Assembly (NCBI GenBank): GCA_947566705.1
Contig: CANOLA010000003.1
Coordinates: 32,179-96,178 of the forward strand
Source of the DNA: an uncultured Lachnospiraceae bacterium
Lineage (GTDB): Bacteria; Bacillota; Clostridia; Lachnospirales; Lachnospiraceae
Length of the DNA: 64,000 nucleotides
Reading direction: 5' to 3'
The first letter of the stretch is position 1. Each line of letters starts with the position of its first letter. Under the pieces are notes generated by a model that had not been told where the DNA came from, searched no databases, and saw nothing but the letters and a program-made list of their open reading frames with translations. Position numbers and translations under genes: made by a program. Shown here piece after piece: positions 17,914 through 27,393 of this stretch.

Positions 17914-19584
17914 CTATACTTCCATGATAATCGGCATAATCATTGGTCGTCTCTTTGTCTCCTTCCAGACAAAATCCCCAAGTGCATCCTTTACCTCGTT
18001 TTTAATCTTTCCCCAGTCCGTAATATTGTGGTCCATACAGTATTCCATGGTATGGTCCAGCACATGCTTTGCCTCATCCATCAGACTTTCGGAATTGCGT
18101 ACATAAACGAAACCGCGGGATACGATATCCGGTCCCGAAAGCACCTGTCCGCTGCCGTTTTCCAGAGTCATGACAACGATGATAATTCCGTCCTCTGCAA
18201 GACGCTGGCGGTCACGGAGCACGATATTTCCAACATCCCCTACACCAAGTCCGTCCACCATGATATTGCCGACAGGAACCCTGCCTGCAACATTTGCACC
18301 GTTTTCGTCAATTTCCAGCACGTCACCGGAAGAAATAATTTTAATGTGGTCGCTGTCATACCCAAGCTCCTCCGCAATCTTTGACTGCGCAACCAGATGC
18401 TTGTACTCCCCGTGAACCGGGATTGCATAAAGCGGATTGACAAGGGAATAAATTAACTTAATATCCTCCCTGCAGGCATGTCCGCTGACATGCACATCTT
18501 CAAAAATCACGTCCGCTCCCTTTCTCATCAGCTCGTTAATCACATCCGTCACAGACTTTTCATTACCTGGAATCGGATGGGAGCTGAATACAATTGTATC
18601 ATTCGGCTTGATGCCCACCTTGCGGTGCGTACCGGACGCCATACGCGACAGTGCCGCCATGGATTCCCCCTGGCTTCCCGTTGTAATAATCACTGTCTTC
18701 TCATCCGGATAATTTTTAAGCTGTTCGCTGTCAATCAGAATGTTATCCGGCAGGGAAAGATACCCAAGCTCGGAAGCAATGGAAATGATATTTACCATGC
18801 TTCTGCCTTCGATTGCCACCTTTCGTCCGAACCTGTCGGCAGAGTTGATAATCTGCTGCACCCTGTCCACATTGGAAGCGAAGGTTGCAATAATAATTCT
18901 CCTGTTTTTGTGCTCTGAAAAAATATTGTCCAGTGTCCTTCCAACGGATTTTTCAGAATCCGTAAAGCCCGGACGCTCCGCATTCGTACTGTCACAGAGG
19001 AGTGCAAGCACACCCTTTTTTCCAATCTCACCAAAACGCTGTAAATCAATGGCATCACCGAATACCGGCGTATAATCCACCTTAAAATCTCCTGTATGCA
19101 CAACAATTCCCGCAGGTGAATAAATCGCAAGCGCTGCCGCATCCTGGATACTGTGGTTCGTGCGGATAAACTCGACACGGAAACAGCCCAGGTTGATATG
19201 CTGGCCGTATTTAACAACTTTGCGCTTTACCTTTTTCAGCATATCATGCTCTTCCAGCTTGTGTTCAATGATGGCAGTCGTCAGCTTTGTCGCATATATC
19301 GGTGCATTCACCTCGCGGAGCACATAGGGAATGGCCCCGATATGGTCCTCGTGTCCGTGCGTAATAAAAAATCCCTTTACTTTATCGATGTTGTCCCTTA
19401 AATATGACACGTCCGGAATGACCAGGTCGATTCCGTACATATCATCCTCCGGAAAGGCAAGACCGCAGTCCACAACAATAATACTGTCCTCGTATTCAAA
19501 GGCAGTAATGTTCATTCCAACCTGCTCCAGACCTCCCAGCGGGATAATCTTAAGCTTACTATTCTGTTTTTCTTTCTTTCTCAT
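17914..19584 (-). CDS. rnj: Ribonuclease J
   Basis: 556 residues from the ATG at 19584, which has GGAGG upstream; the frame opens 35 residues earlier with no family similarity. RNase J is a zinc enzyme with endo- and 5'-3' exonuclease activity that matures and degrades RNA. The metallo-beta-lactamase motifs are intact: THGHEDHIGAIPYVL, HTGDFKVDYTPV and, in the beta-CASP part, HVSGHACREDI. It lies 28 bp after the DUF1292 gene and 10 bp before the mini-ORF, inside the ireB-ruvX block, a position it does not hold in Bacillus. Confidence 0.95.
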   Translation of the reverse strand: MRKKEKQNSKLKIIPLGGLEQVGMNITAFEYEDSIIVVDCGLAFPEDDMYGIDLVIPDVSYLRDNIDKVKGFFITHGHEDHIGAIPYVLREVNAPIYATKLTTAIIEHKLEEHDMLKKVKRKVVKYGQHINLGCFRVEFIRTNHSIQDAAALAIYSPAGIVVHTGDFKVDYTPVFGDAIDLQRFGEIGKKGVLALLCDSTNAERPGFTDSEKSVGRTLDNIFSEHKNRRIIIATFASNVDRVQQIINSADRFGRKVAIEGRSMVNIISIASELGYLSLPDNILIDSEQLKNYPDEKTVIITTGSQGESMAALSRMASGTHRKVGIKPNDTIVFSSHPIPGNEKSVTDVINELMRKGADVIFEDVHVSGHACREDIKLIYSLVNPLYAIPVHGEYKHLVAQSKIAEELGYDSDHIKIISSGDVLEIDENGANVAGRVPVGNIMVDGLGVGDVGNIVLRDRQRLAEDGIIIVVMTLENGSGQVLSGPDIVSRGFVYVRNSESLMDEAKHVLDHTMEYCMDHNITDWGKIKNEVKDALGDFVWKETKRRPMIMPIIMEV

Positions 19585-19612
19585 ATAACCTCCATGATTG
19601 TAGTATTCCGCT

Positions 19613-19876
19613 CTAATACAAAAGCTTTGTTTCTTCATCTGCAAGTTCAGCAAATACTTTCGCGATGGCTGCAAATTCGGTATCGTCATCCACCATCCCG
19701 TAAAATACTTCCTCAGCCTGTGTCTTTAATTCTTTTAATATATATGCTTCACTGTCTCTGCTCTCGCTGCCATCTGAGACAAGTAAATACTTAATACCAT
19801 TGAGTGTTGTTTCATCCTCAATTACAAACTCCTCCACTTCATCTGTGTCCGGATCCGTAAACTGAATCTTCTCCAT
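19613..19876 (-). CDS. DUF1292 family protein (YrzB-like)
   Basis: 87 acidic residues: MEKIQFTDPDTDEVEEFVIEDETTLNGIKYLLV, the DUF1292 pattern. No enzyme motif and no membrane segment. The order ireB, ruvX, DUF1292 is conserved in Bacillota; the function of the family is not established. Confidence 0.85.
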   Translation of the reverse strand: MEKIQFTDPDTDEVEEFVIEDETTLNGIKYLLVSDGSESRDSEAYILKELKTQAEEVFYGMVDDDTEFAAIAKVFAELADEETKLLY

Positions 19877-19900
19877 AATTATGCTTTTACCCCTTAACTG

Positions 19901-20323
19901 TTATTTTCGTATATAATCCAGATATCCCTGCAGTATAAAAACTGCGGCAATTTCATCCACATAGTCTTTGCGCTTTTCACGCCGGATTCCCATTTCCATC
20001 ATGGCATTTTCTGCTGCAACCGTTGTCAGCCGCTCATCCCACAGGACAACAGAAATTCCGCACCGTTTTTCAAGCATTTCCTTAAATTCCATGGTCAGCT
20101 CACATCTTGCGCCTTCTGTATTATTCATGTTTTTAGGGTAGCCAAGTACAATCGTGTCCACGTCGTACCTGCCTACCAGCTCGTCAATCCGTGCCAGTGT
20201 CTGGCGGAGCTTTGACGGTGACTTTCTTCTTATAATTTCCACGCCTTGTGCCGTTATAAGAAGCTCGTCACTGACTGCCACGCCCACTGTCTTAGAACCA
20301 AAATCCAACCCCAGTTTCCGCAT
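19901..20323 (-). CDS. ruvX: RuvX/YqgF, Holliday-junction resolvase-like nuclease
   Basis: 140 residues. RNase H-like fold with [16 protein letters not shown] at the start (first acidic residue), [13 protein letters not shown] in the middle and [12 protein letters not shown] near residue 98, then [18 protein letters not shown] at the end with the last acidic residue. The family is linked both to junction resolution and to 16S rRNA 5' end processing. It begins 4 bp after the ireB stop, so it is probably co-translated. Confidence 0.93.
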   Translation of the reverse strand: MRKLGLDFGSKTVGVAVSDELLITAQGVEIIRRKSPSKLRQTLARIDELVGRYDVDTIVLGYPKNMNNTEGARCELTMEFKEMLEKRCGISVVLWDERLTTVAAENAMMEMGIRREKRKDYVDEIAAVFILQGYLDYIRK

Positions 20324-20327
20324 AAGT

Positions 20328-20591
20328 CTATTCCCATGAATTATTTCTGATATATGAACGCAGAACCTCTTCTACCAGCTCGTCCCGCTCTACTTTCATA
20401 ATCATACTTCTGGCATTATTATGACTGGTGATATAGGTAGGATCCCCCGACATAATATAGCCGACAATCTGGTTCACGGGATTATAGCCCTTTTCGCTAA
20501 GCGCGCGGAATACAATCTCAAGAACGTCCTTTACCTGCAGTTCCGGTTCCTTTTTCACTGAAAAAAATTGTGTATTGCTCAAGTTATCCAT
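20328..20591 (-). CDS. ireB: IreB family regulatory phosphoprotein (DUF965)
   Basis: 87 residues: [61 protein letters not shown], matching the DUF965 family through to its end. Two threonines near the N-terminus that are phosphorylated by the PASTA kinase IreK in Enterococcus cannot be assigned surely here (T7 is a candidate). IreB limits cephalosporin resistance in Enterococcus. First gene of the block running to trhP. Confidence 0.88.
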   Translation of the reverse strand: MDNLSNTQFFSVKKEPELQVKDVLEIVFRALSEKGYNPVNQIVGYIMSGDPTYITSHNNARSMIMKVERDELVEEVLRSYIRNNSWE

Positions 20592-20627
20592 GTTTGCCGC
20601 CCCCGCTTTTTCACCAAGCTTTGTTCT

Positions 20628-20656
20628 ATTGTAAACGAAACAGAAAAAAAAAACAA
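20628..20656 (-). promoter_or_regulatory. Candidate promoter of the ireB-ruvX-DUF1292-rnj block
   Basis: Minus-strand TTGTTT (20651-20656) and TACAAT (20628-20633) with 17 bp between, the spacer containing a T-run; 37 bp before the ireB start. Confidence 0.45.
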
Positions 20657-20665
20657 GCTTTCCCT

Positions 20666-21976
20666 CTATAATTCTAGCTGTATTTCGTAAATTTCATCAG
20701 AAAGCGCCTTAATCAGGCATCCTTTGCGCATTTTATTTTCAAGCGGCTCTGCCGGTTCTGCCACTGCTTTTACATATTCCCTTGTATAGCCGGTGTACAT
20801 CTTCCTCCCGTCCACTTCTGTCAGTTCTTCAAACAGAACCTCCTGTATACTGCCCTTATAGTATTCCCTGAATTCCTTTGACATCCGTCCGGAAAGCTCT
20901 AAAAGTTCGGCACTGCGCTTTGTTTTTATTTCCTCCGGCACCTGGTTTTCCATTACAGCGGCTTTTGTTCCCTGCCTTTTTGAATATTTAAATATATGCA
21001 TCTCATAAAAATGAATCTTCTCCAGAAATGCTTTCGTTGCTGCAAACTCTTCTTCCGTTTCTCCGGGGAATCCCACAATTACATCCGTGGTAAGCGCCGG
21101 GTGTTCAAAATACTTCCGCAGATACCCGCAGGAACTTTCGTATTCGGCAGCCGTATATTTCCGGTTCATCCGCGCCAGGGTGGCATCACACCCGCTCTGG
21201 AGTGAAAGATGAAAATGCGGACATATCTTCGGCAGCCCGGACAGTTCCCTGGCAAATTCCTCTGTCACAATGCCCGGTTCCAGGGAGCCCAGACGTATCC
21301 TCCTGATTCCTTTGATTTTGTGCACTTCCTGAATCAGGTGCAGAAGGTTTTCGCCGCAGTCTGCCCCGTAGGAAGCAAGATGAATGCCTGTCAGCACAAT
21401 TTCCTGGTATCCTTTCTCTGCCAGCCTTCCCACTTCATCCAGAACGTCCGAAAGATTCCGGCTTCTCACCCGTCCCCTTGCATAGGGAATGATACAGTAA
21501 CTGCAGAACTGGTTACAGCCGTCCTGTACCTTAATAAACGCACGCGTATGTTCGGCAGTCTGTGCCAGATGCAGTTCTTCATAGTGCTGTACCCCTTTAT
21601 TGATTTCCGTCACTTCCACAGTCTTTTTTTGTTCTGTAAAAAATTCATCCAGCACTTCCACAAGCCTGTCCTTACGGTTATTTCCCAGCAGAATGTCGAT
21701 TGCCGCATCCTCTGCTGCCTCTGCTTCTTTTGTCTGCACATAGCACCCTGCAGCCACAATTATTGCATCAGGATTAAATTTTCTGGCACGATGCAGCATC
21801 TGGCGTGACTTCCGGTCAGCCATATTGGTCACTGAACATGTGTTGATTATATATACATCGGCCTTTTCAGAAAATGGTACAATTTCATAACCTGCATCTT
21901 CAAGCATCTGCTGCATTGCCTCTGTTTCATATGCATTTACCTTGCATCCAAGGTTATGTAATGCGGCTTTTTTCAT
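20666..21976 (-). CDS. mtaB: tRNA t6A37 methylthiotransferase
   Basis: 436 residues. Three N-terminal cluster cysteines (C11 in LGCKVN, C47 in NTCSVTN, C78 in AAGCY) and the radical-SAM trio C154, C158, C161 in CNQFCSYC; a C-terminal TRAM-like part follows. The LGCKVNAYE start is diagnostic for MtaB rather than MiaB or RimO. It adds a methylthio group to t6A at tRNA position 37. In the Bacillus order it follows rsmE (yqeU, yqeV); here thiI, the cysteine desulfurase and the HPr-like gene stand between. Confidence 0.94.
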   Translation of the reverse strand: MKKAALHNLGCKVNAYETEAMQQMLEDAGYEIVPFSEKADVYIINTCSVTNMADRKSRQMLHRARKFNPDAIIVAAGCYVQTKEAEAAEDAAIDILLGNNRKDRLVEVLDEFFTEQKKTVEVTEINKGVQHYEELHLAQTAEHTRAFIKVQDGCNQFCSYCIIPYARGRVRSRNLSDVLDEVGRLAEKGYQEIVLTGIHLASYGADCGENLLHLIQEVHKIKGIRRIRLGSLEPGIVTEEFARELSGLPKICPHFHLSLQSGCDATLARMNRKYTAAEYESSCGYLRKYFEHPALTTDVIVGFPGETEEEFAATKAFLEKIHFYEMHIFKYSKRQGTKAAVMENQVPEEIKTKRSAELLELSGRMSKEFREYYKGSIQEVLFEELTEVDGRKMYTGYTREYVKAVAEPAEPLENKMRKGCLIKALSDEIYEIQLEL

Positions 21977-22038
21977 TTTTTCTCCTTATCCTCCCAAGCA
22001 CCAGCATGTTAAGATTTTTTTAAAAACTTAACACGTCC

Positions 22039-22067
22039 TTGACTTTTCCAGCAAAAACCTTTACTAT
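22039..22067 (+). promoter_or_regulatory. Promoter of the HPr-like gene
   Basis: TTGACT (22039-22044) and TACTAT (22062-22067), 17-bp spacer, followed by AAGGAGG before the ATG at 22105. Confidence 0.6.
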
Positions 22068-22104
22068 CATGGTAGACAGTAATAGATATAAGGAGGTTTT
22101 CTCT

Positions 22105-22338
22105 ATGAAAACAATACAGATTTCATTAAACTCAATTGGAAAAGTAAAGTCATTTGTGAATGCGATTTCGCAGTTCGAATATGATTTTGATTTAATTTCA
22201 GGCCGCTATGTTATTGATGCCAAGTCAATTATGGGTATTTTCAGTCTTGATTTATCCAAGCCAATCGATCTGGCAATACATACAGAGGCAAGCCTTGATG
22301 AAATTATGGAAACACTGAAACCATATCTGATTGAGTAA
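22105..22338 (+). CDS. HPr-like protein lacking the phosphorylatable histidine
   Basis: 77 residues, the right length for HPr. DAKSIMGIFSLDLSKPIDLAIH matches the second half of HPr, keeping a serine (S41) at the place of regulatory Ser46. Where HPr has the His15 loop (GLHARPA), this protein reads LNSIGKVKSFVN, with no histidine; the only histidine (H59) lies elsewhere. It therefore cannot act as a normal PTS phosphocarrier, but could still bind a partner such as a CcpA-type regulator. Monocistronic with its own promoter and terminator, opposite to its neighbours. Confidence 0.8.
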   Translation: MKTIQISLNSIGKVKSFVNAISQFEYDFDLISGRYVIDAKSIMGIFSLDLSKPIDLAIHTEASLDEIMETLKPYLIE

Positions 22339-22342
22339 TGTA

Positions 22343-22365
22343 ATGCCCCATAAGGGGCATTTTTT
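22343..22365. terminator. Terminator after the HPr-like gene
   Basis: Perfect hairpin ATGCCCC-ATAA-GGGGCAT followed by six T residues on the plus strand. It reaches the thiI stop codon and may serve both converging genes. Confidence 0.85.
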
Positions 22366-23560
22366 ATTCTGCTTCAATCACCATGGTTTCCGTGGTTTCT
22401 ATTGCAGCCTGGTAAAGCTCATCTATTTTTTCTGCAAGATGCATCTCTGATTTTTCAATATGCTTTAAGGACGGCTTTGTTACCGGATGTTTTGCAACAA
22501 AAATGGTACAGCAGTCCTCATACGGCAGAATTGACGTCTCATACGTATCTATTTTTTCCGCAACATGCACAATATCCTGCTTGTCCATTGCAATTAACGG
22601 ACGGTAAACCGGAAGGGTACAGACTGCATTTGTCACAGCAAGCGACTGCATGGTCTGGCTCGCCACCTGGCCGATACTCTCCCCTGTCACCAGACCCAGA
22701 CAGTTGCCCTCATTTGCAAAATGTTCCGCTATTTTCATCATATAACGCCGCATAATTATGGTAAGTTCCTCATGCGGGCATTTCTCGTAAATATACATCT
22801 GGATATCCGTAAAATTTACGATATGAAGTTTTATTTCCCCGGAATACTGCGCCACTTTTTTTGCAAGGTCCACCACCTTCTGCTTTGCACGCTCGCTGGT
22901 ATAAGGCGGGGCATGAAAATAGGTTGCTTCCAGGGAAACCCCGCGCCTGGAAACCATGTAACCGGCTACCGGGCTGTCAATGCCGCCGGAAAGCAGCAGC
23001 ATCGCACGGCCTGCCGTCCCCAGCGGCATCCCGCCCTGTCCCGGCAGCTCTGTGGAATAAATATTAATCATCGGACGGATTTCCACATGCACCATCACCT
23101 GGGGACTGTGTACATCCACGCGTGTTTCGGGAAAAGCCTCCAGAATTTTTTCACCGAGTGCCGCATTGATTTCCATGGAGTTCATGGGATAATTTTTTCT
23201 GGCACGCCTTGCGTCCACCTTAAAGGTGAAATTTTTGTCCGGATATGCGGCGTCCACATGTGCCACAACATCTGCTGCAAGCGCATCAAACCCGTTGTCC
23301 TCTACCAGGACAACCGGACAGATGCCAACAATGCCGAAGATTTTCTGTAATGCTTCCACCGTTTCCTCATAATCATAATCCCCTTCGGTTTCCACATAGA
23401 TTCTGCCGTTTTCCTTCCGGACCGTAAATGAGCCGTCCACACGCTTTAACTGCTGGCGGATATTACTTACAAGGGCATCCTCAAACAGGTGCCTGTTTTT
23501 TCCTTTGATTGCAATTTCTGCATACTTTATTAAAAATGCCTGATACATCATATGTGCCAT
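22364..23560 (-). CDS. thiI: tRNA 4-thiouridine synthase ThiI
   Basis: 398 residues. N-terminal ferredoxin-like and THUMP domains (about 1-165), then a PP-loop ATPase with LLLSGGIDSPVAGYMVSRRG near residue 190. No C-terminal rhodanese domain, as usual in Bacillota, where a dedicated cysteine desulfurase supplies sulfur. It makes s4U8 in tRNA. Such a desulfurase gene lies 67 bp upstream in the same direction. The exact start among three nearby ATGs (residues 1, 4, 5) is open; none has a strong ribosome site. Confidence 0.94.
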   Translation of the reverse strand: MAHMMYQAFLIKYAEIAIKGKNRHLFEDALVSNIRQQLKRVDGSFTVRKENGRIYVETEGDYDYEETVEALQKIFGIVGICPVVLVEDNGFDALAADVVAHVDAAYPDKNFTFKVDARRARKNYPMNSMEINAALGEKILEAFPETRVDVHSPQVMVHVEIRPMINIYSTELPGQGGMPLGTAGRAMLLLSGGIDSPVAGYMVSRRGVSLEATYFHAPPYTSERAKQKVVDLAKKVAQYSGEIKLHIVNFTDIQMYIYEKCPHEELTIIMRRYMMKIAEHFANEGNCLGLVTGESIGQVASQTMQSLAVTNAVCTLPVYRPLIAMDKQDIVHVAEKIDTYETSILPYEDCCTIFVAKHPVTKPSLKHIEKSEMHLAEKIDELYQAAIETTETMVIEAE

Positions 23561-23627
23561 GCTGCAACCTTTCCCTTTCTCTCAATTTAAAAATTTTTCA
23601 ATCTTTCTCCTTAACTTTTATTATCCC

Positions 23628-24782
23628 TTAATGCCTCTTATATTTCTGCAGCATGGGAATGACTTCATGCATGGCCGAAAGCGCATAATCGATTTCCTCC
23701 TTTGTCGTATCCACTGAAAAGCTGAAACGTACTGTGGAGTCCAGAAGGGCTTCTTTTAAGCCAATTGCCTTCAGTGTCGCACTGACCGCCGGTTTATTGG
23801 AAGAGCATGCACTTCCTGCGGAAACATAAATCTGCCTGTCCTCAAGTGTATGTAAAAGAACCTCGGCACGCACATCCTCCACGCTGACGCTTATAATATG
23901 CGGCGCGTTTTCCCGGTCAGTTTTTCCATTGATGGACACGCCGTCAATCGTCTGTACCTTTTGGATGAAATATTCACGAAGTCCGTACATCCGGTTTATT
24001 TTTTCATCAAAATCCGTATATGCAAAAGCTGCCGCCACGCCAAGTCCTGCGATGGCAGGAACATTTTCCGTGCCGGAACGCATTCCCTTCTGCTGTCCCC
24101 CGCCGTTTATCAGCGGATGGATTTTTGTTTTATCTTTGATATATAAAAATCCGCTTCCTTTTGGTCCGTGTATTTTATGACCGCTGACCGAAAGCAGGTC
24201 AATATTCATTTTTCCCGGAAAAATACGCATTTTTCCATAAGACTGTATGGCGTCCACATGAAAAAGTGTGTGCGGGTTTATTTCTTTTATCAGTTTTCCG
24301 GCTTCCGCTACCGGCTCCACAGTGCCGATTTCGTTGTTCACATGCATAATGGAAACCAGTATGGTGTCCTGCCGGATGGCATTTTTTAATGCTTCCAGTG
24401 AAACCACGCCGTTTTTATCCACCGGAAGATACTGGATTTCAAATCCCTGCGCCTCCAGCGCCTTCACTGCTGCCGATACCGACGGATGCTCGATTTCCGT
24501 GGTAATGATATGGGAACCGCCGCGTTTATTTGCTGACGCTGCCCCCGCAATGGCAAAATTGTTTGACTCCGTACCGCCGGAGGTAAAAACAATCTCCTTT
24601 TCCTGGCACTTTAATGTCTTTGCAATCTTTTTTGCAGCGTCTTTTATGTAATTTTCTGCGTCAACCCCTTTTGTATGCATGGAGGAGGGATTTCCATAAT
24701 CCTGTATCAGAATCTCCATCATCAGCTCCGCCGCCTCCCGGTGACAGCGGGTGGTCGCGCAGTTATCCAGATATGCTTCCAT
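23628..24782 (-). CDS. Cysteine desulfurase (NifS/IscS-like), likely ThiI partner
   Basis: 384 residues. PLP lysine in SVSGHKIHGPKGSGF (about residue 204) and the catalytic cysteine in SAGSACSSNKP (about residue 325) are both present; FTSGGTESNN binds the cofactor phosphate. The short active loop and the position upstream of thiI point to the NifZ-type enzyme that donates sulfur to ThiI, as known in B. subtilis. No iscU or sufU scaffold is adjacent. Confidence 0.9.
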   Translation of the reverse strand: MEAYLDNCATTRCHREAAELMMEILIQDYGNPSSMHTKGVDAENYIKDAAKKIAKTLKCQEKEIVFTSGGTESNNFAIAGAASANKRGGSHIITTEIEHPSVSAAVKALEAQGFEIQYLPVDKNGVVSLEALKNAIRQDTILVSIMHVNNEIGTVEPVAEAGKLIKEINPHTLFHVDAIQSYGKMRIFPGKMNIDLLSVSGHKIHGPKGSGFLYIKDKTKIHPLINGGGQQKGMRSGTENVPAIAGLGVAAAFAYTDFDEKINRMYGLREYFIQKVQTIDGVSINGKTDRENAPHIISVSVEDVRAEVLLHTLEDRQIYVSAGSACSSNKPAVSATLKAIGLKEALLDSTVRFSFSVDTTKEEIDYALSAMHEVIPMLQKYKRH

Positions 24783-24893
24783 TTTTGCTTTCCCTCCTTC
24801 CGGAAAAATCTGTCAATGTCCAGCCCACGCGTTTGCAGCCCCGCAAAATCCGGCATTTGACAGACCATACATGTCCGACAGGTGACACAGCTG

Positions 24894-25631
24894 TCACTCG
24901 TCCAGCTCATAGATTAACACAGATAATGTGACAAGTCCAGCCGTCTCTGTGCGAAGGATTCTTTTTCCAAGTGAAATACGGGGCAGTCCCGCATCGCTCA
25001 CTTCCCCTATTTCTTCCGCTGCAAAACCACCCTCCGGTCCGATCATCACACCAATATCCGCACCTTTAGCGATTCCCCTGACAGTTTCACGGGTTTGTGA
25101 CATTCCCCTCTCGTTTTCATAGGGAACAAGTGTGATATCCAGTGCCTTCGCCATTTCCAGCGCCTTTTTCCAGGGAACCGGCATCTGCACCTGCGGAATG
25201 ATTGTCCGTTTGGACTGTTTTGCTGCGCTTTCTGCGATTGCCTGCCAGCGTTTGAGCTTATTGCCTGCACGCTTTTCATCCAGCTTTACCACACAGTTTT
25301 TCATTTCCACCGGAATGATTTCATACACCCCAAGCTCGACCGCTTTCTGGATAACAAGCTCCATTTTATCCCCTTTGGGAAGTCCCTGAAACAGATAGAC
25401 CTTATGGGGAAATTCGGTCTCCTGCGTATCCACCTCATCAATGGCGGCAGTGACCTCATCCTTTGTCATTTCCGCGATATGACAGAGATAAGTTTTTCCT
25501 GATTCGCCGCTGATACGGATCATGTCTCCCGGCTTCATGCGAAGTGCATGGGAAATATGGTTTGCATCCGCACCCTGAATATGGATCACGTCCTGTTCTA
25601 TCTGCTCGTCTTCCACAAAAAACTGGTACAT
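24894..25631 (-). CDS. rsmE: 16S rRNA m3U1498 methyltransferase
   Basis: 245 residues from the ATG at 25631 (GAGGTG upstream); 14 extra residues upstream are not conserved. The SPOUT motifs near the C-terminus, MIGPEGGFAAEEI and SLGKRILRTETAGL, are diagnostic. The start lies 8 bp after the prmA stop, keeping the well-known prmA-rsmE pair. Confidence 0.94.
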   Translation of the reverse strand: MYQFFVEDEQIEQDVIHIQGADANHISHALRMKPGDMIRISGESGKTYLCHIAEMTKDEVTAAIDEVDTQETEFPHKVYLFQGLPKGDKMELVIQKAVELGVYEIIPVEMKNCVVKLDEKRAGNKLKRWQAIAESAAKQSKRTIIPQVQMPVPWKKALEMAKALDITLVPYENERGMSQTRETVRGIAKGADIGVMIGPEGGFAAEEIGEVSDAGLPRISLGKRILRTETAGLVTLSVLIYELDE

Positions 25632-25639
25632 GTTACACC

Positions 25640-26626
25640 TCATTTTGGCCTTTTTGCCGTAATATTCACCCACTCGCCCTGGTGGTTAATTTCCACAATC
25701 TCAAAGCCTGCCGCTTCAACTGCATCCTTTACTTCCTGCTCCTTAAAGTCAATAATGCCGGAAGTAATAAAGTATCCGCCTTTTTTCAGGCACGGCAAAA
25801 TAACCGGAGCCATGGCAATAATTACCGGGGCAAGGATATTTGCCACAACAATCTCATATTCCTCTGTTCCCACCTGCTGCCTGAGCTTTTCATCATCTGT
25901 CAGGTTTCCAACATAAAACGTACCCAGGGAAGCATCCAGACAGTTCACTTCCATATTGTCACGGGTGGAAATCATACAGTCCGCATCCAGATCCGTGCCT
26001 ACAACCTCACGCGCGCCAAGCTTTAATGCAGCAATGGATAAAATCCCGCTGCCGCAGCCCACGTCAAGCACCTTCGGATGAACCTCCGCCGGGGAAAAAT
26101 CTGAATTTCCCCAGATATATTTCATAAGCTGCCGGATGCACAGCTGTGTTGTCTCATGCTTTCCGGTGCCAAATGAAATGCCCGGATCTATCTCAATCAG
26201 AAGCCTGTCTTTATCTTCTTCCTTAATTTCTTCCCATGTCGGCTTAATCAGTATGTCATCTATGGTAAAAGAAGTAAAATACTTCTTCCAGTTGTTAATC
26301 CAGTCAAGATCCTCTGTTTCGGAAGACGAAATCATACCGCTTCCCACTTCCACAACTTCCCTGAGCCCTTCCAGTCCTTTTTTGACCTTCTTTAAAATAT
26401 CACTCTGGTCGCTGCCGTCATCCTCTATATAAAAACTCACACGGCTTCTGCCGTCATCCGGCGGAAGCTCCGGCAGAAAATCAATAAACATATCCGCCTG
26501 GTCCTCTTTGGTCAGGGGAATGTTGTCCTCTATCTCAATCCCGTATATTCCCAGTTCTGCCAGCATCTGGCTCATAAAGTCCTCTGCCTGTGTTGTCGTT
26601 TCGATCGTATATTTTTTCCATTTCAT
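25640..26626 (-). CDS. prmA: Ribosomal protein L11 methyltransferase
   Basis: 328 residues with the start set at 26626 (9 bp from AGGAGA); the ATG at 26632 is only 3 bp from it. The SAM motif LDVGCGSGILSIAALKLGAREV and the IVVANILAPVI motif (the NxxxxP-type substrate motif) are seen. It trimethylates L11. In the usual order it follows dnaJ; here a J-domain gene and a hairpin terminator come between. PrmA and RsmE are probably co-translated. Confidence 0.95.
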   Translation of the reverse strand: MKWKKYTIETTTQAEDFMSQMLAELGIYGIEIEDNIPLTKEDQADMFIDFLPELPPDDGRSRVSFYIEDDGSDQSDILKKVKKGLEGLREVVEVGSGMISSSETEDLDWINNWKKYFTSFTIDDILIKPTWEEIKEEDKDRLLIEIDPGISFGTGKHETTQLCIRQLMKYIWGNSDFSPAEVHPKVLDVGCGSGILSIAALKLGAREVVGTDLDADCMISTRDNMEVNCLDASLGTFYVGNLTDDEKLRQQVGTEEYEIVVANILAPVIIAMAPVILPCLKKGGYFITSGIIDFKEQEVKDAVEAAGFEIVEINHQGEWVNITAKRPK

Positions 26627-26649
26627 AATCATTCTCCTGCCTGAACTTC

Positions 26650-26672
26650 AAAAAAGGAGGGTTTTACCCTCC
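26650..26672 (-). terminator. Terminator between the J-domain gene and prmA
   Basis: GGAGGG-TAAAA-CCCTCC hairpin followed by six T on the minus strand, only 24 bp before the prmA start. It either ends the J-domain transcript or acts as an attenuator in a prmA leader. Confidence 0.75.
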
Positions 26673-26732
26673 CCTGCCGTACCTGAGCATGGTAGACATA
26701 TATCACACCAAAGGATACGGTCCCTGCCTGTG

Positions 26733-27176
26733 CTATACCTTGTAGATTGCACAAAGCTTATTGTACTCGCTGTTAATTTCCTGAATGGTATCTTTATCAC
26801 CGTCCAGATTATCCGGATGATAAATCTTGATTAAATCTTTATAACGTTTCTTGAGAGACTGCCTGCTGCCGACACCAGAAAAAAACATATCGCCCTTCAC
26901 TACGTTATTTCCGCTTACATAGGATGATACACTAGAATTATGCGCGGTAAAATCGCTTACCTTCTGGTAAAACGCCTTTTGTTTCTTTACCTGCTCCTTT
27001 TCTGTTGCAAGCTTCTGCAGTTCTTCCTCAAGAATCCTGAATTTCATTTCAAAAAGCTTCTGCTGCTGCTCCAGACGTCTGTCTTCTATTTCCACACGTC
27101 TTGTAAACTCGCGCCGTTCTTTTTCCAGTATGCGGCGCTGTTCGTCCAGTTCCCTGCGTTCACTTTCAAGCGTCAT
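26733..27176 (-). CDS. Coiled-coil protein with C-terminal J-domain
   Basis: 147 residues. The first about 75 are charged heptad sequence (ERRELDEQRRILEKERREF...), predicted coiled coil. The last about 45 form a J-domain end with RYKDLIKIYHPDNL carrying the HPD motif. No G/F or zinc-finger region. It presumably recruits DnaK for a task set by the coiled coil, and it lies just downstream of dnaJ. The partner is unknown. Good GGAGG site before the ATG. Confidence 0.75.
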   Translation of the reverse strand: MTLESERRELDEQRRILEKERREFTRRVEIEDRRLEQQQKLFEMKFRILEEELQKLATEKEQVKKQKAFYQKVSDFTAHNSSVSSYVSGNNVVKGDMFFSGVGSRQSLKKRYKDLIKIYHPDNLDGDKDTIQEINSEYNKLCAIYKV

Positions 27177-27366
27177 CGTACAATGCCTCCGTATTACATA
27201 AGACCCATTATATAAACCAAAAATATAATTCCACTAAATCTTGACAGATTAAACACTGCTACAAAGCTCATGATACTATATTTTGTGGTATAAATCTATA
27301 GGCGATTTGTACTAAAAAGTGATGGTTTATGACATATTTTACTGTTCAGACCGCATGATTTATGTA

Positions 27367-27393
27367 TCCGGCAGGCAATTGCCGGACTTTTTT
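27367..27393 (+). other. Hairpin with T-run on the plus strand, after dnaJ
   Basis: TCCGGCA ... TGCCGGA (27367-27373 with 27380-27386) is followed by a T-run on the plus strand, that is, pointing into dnaJ from behind. On the minus strand, the coding direction, no T-run follows, so it is not a classical dnaJ terminator. The rest of 27177-27366 is AT-rich and shows nothing else clear. Confidence 0.5.
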
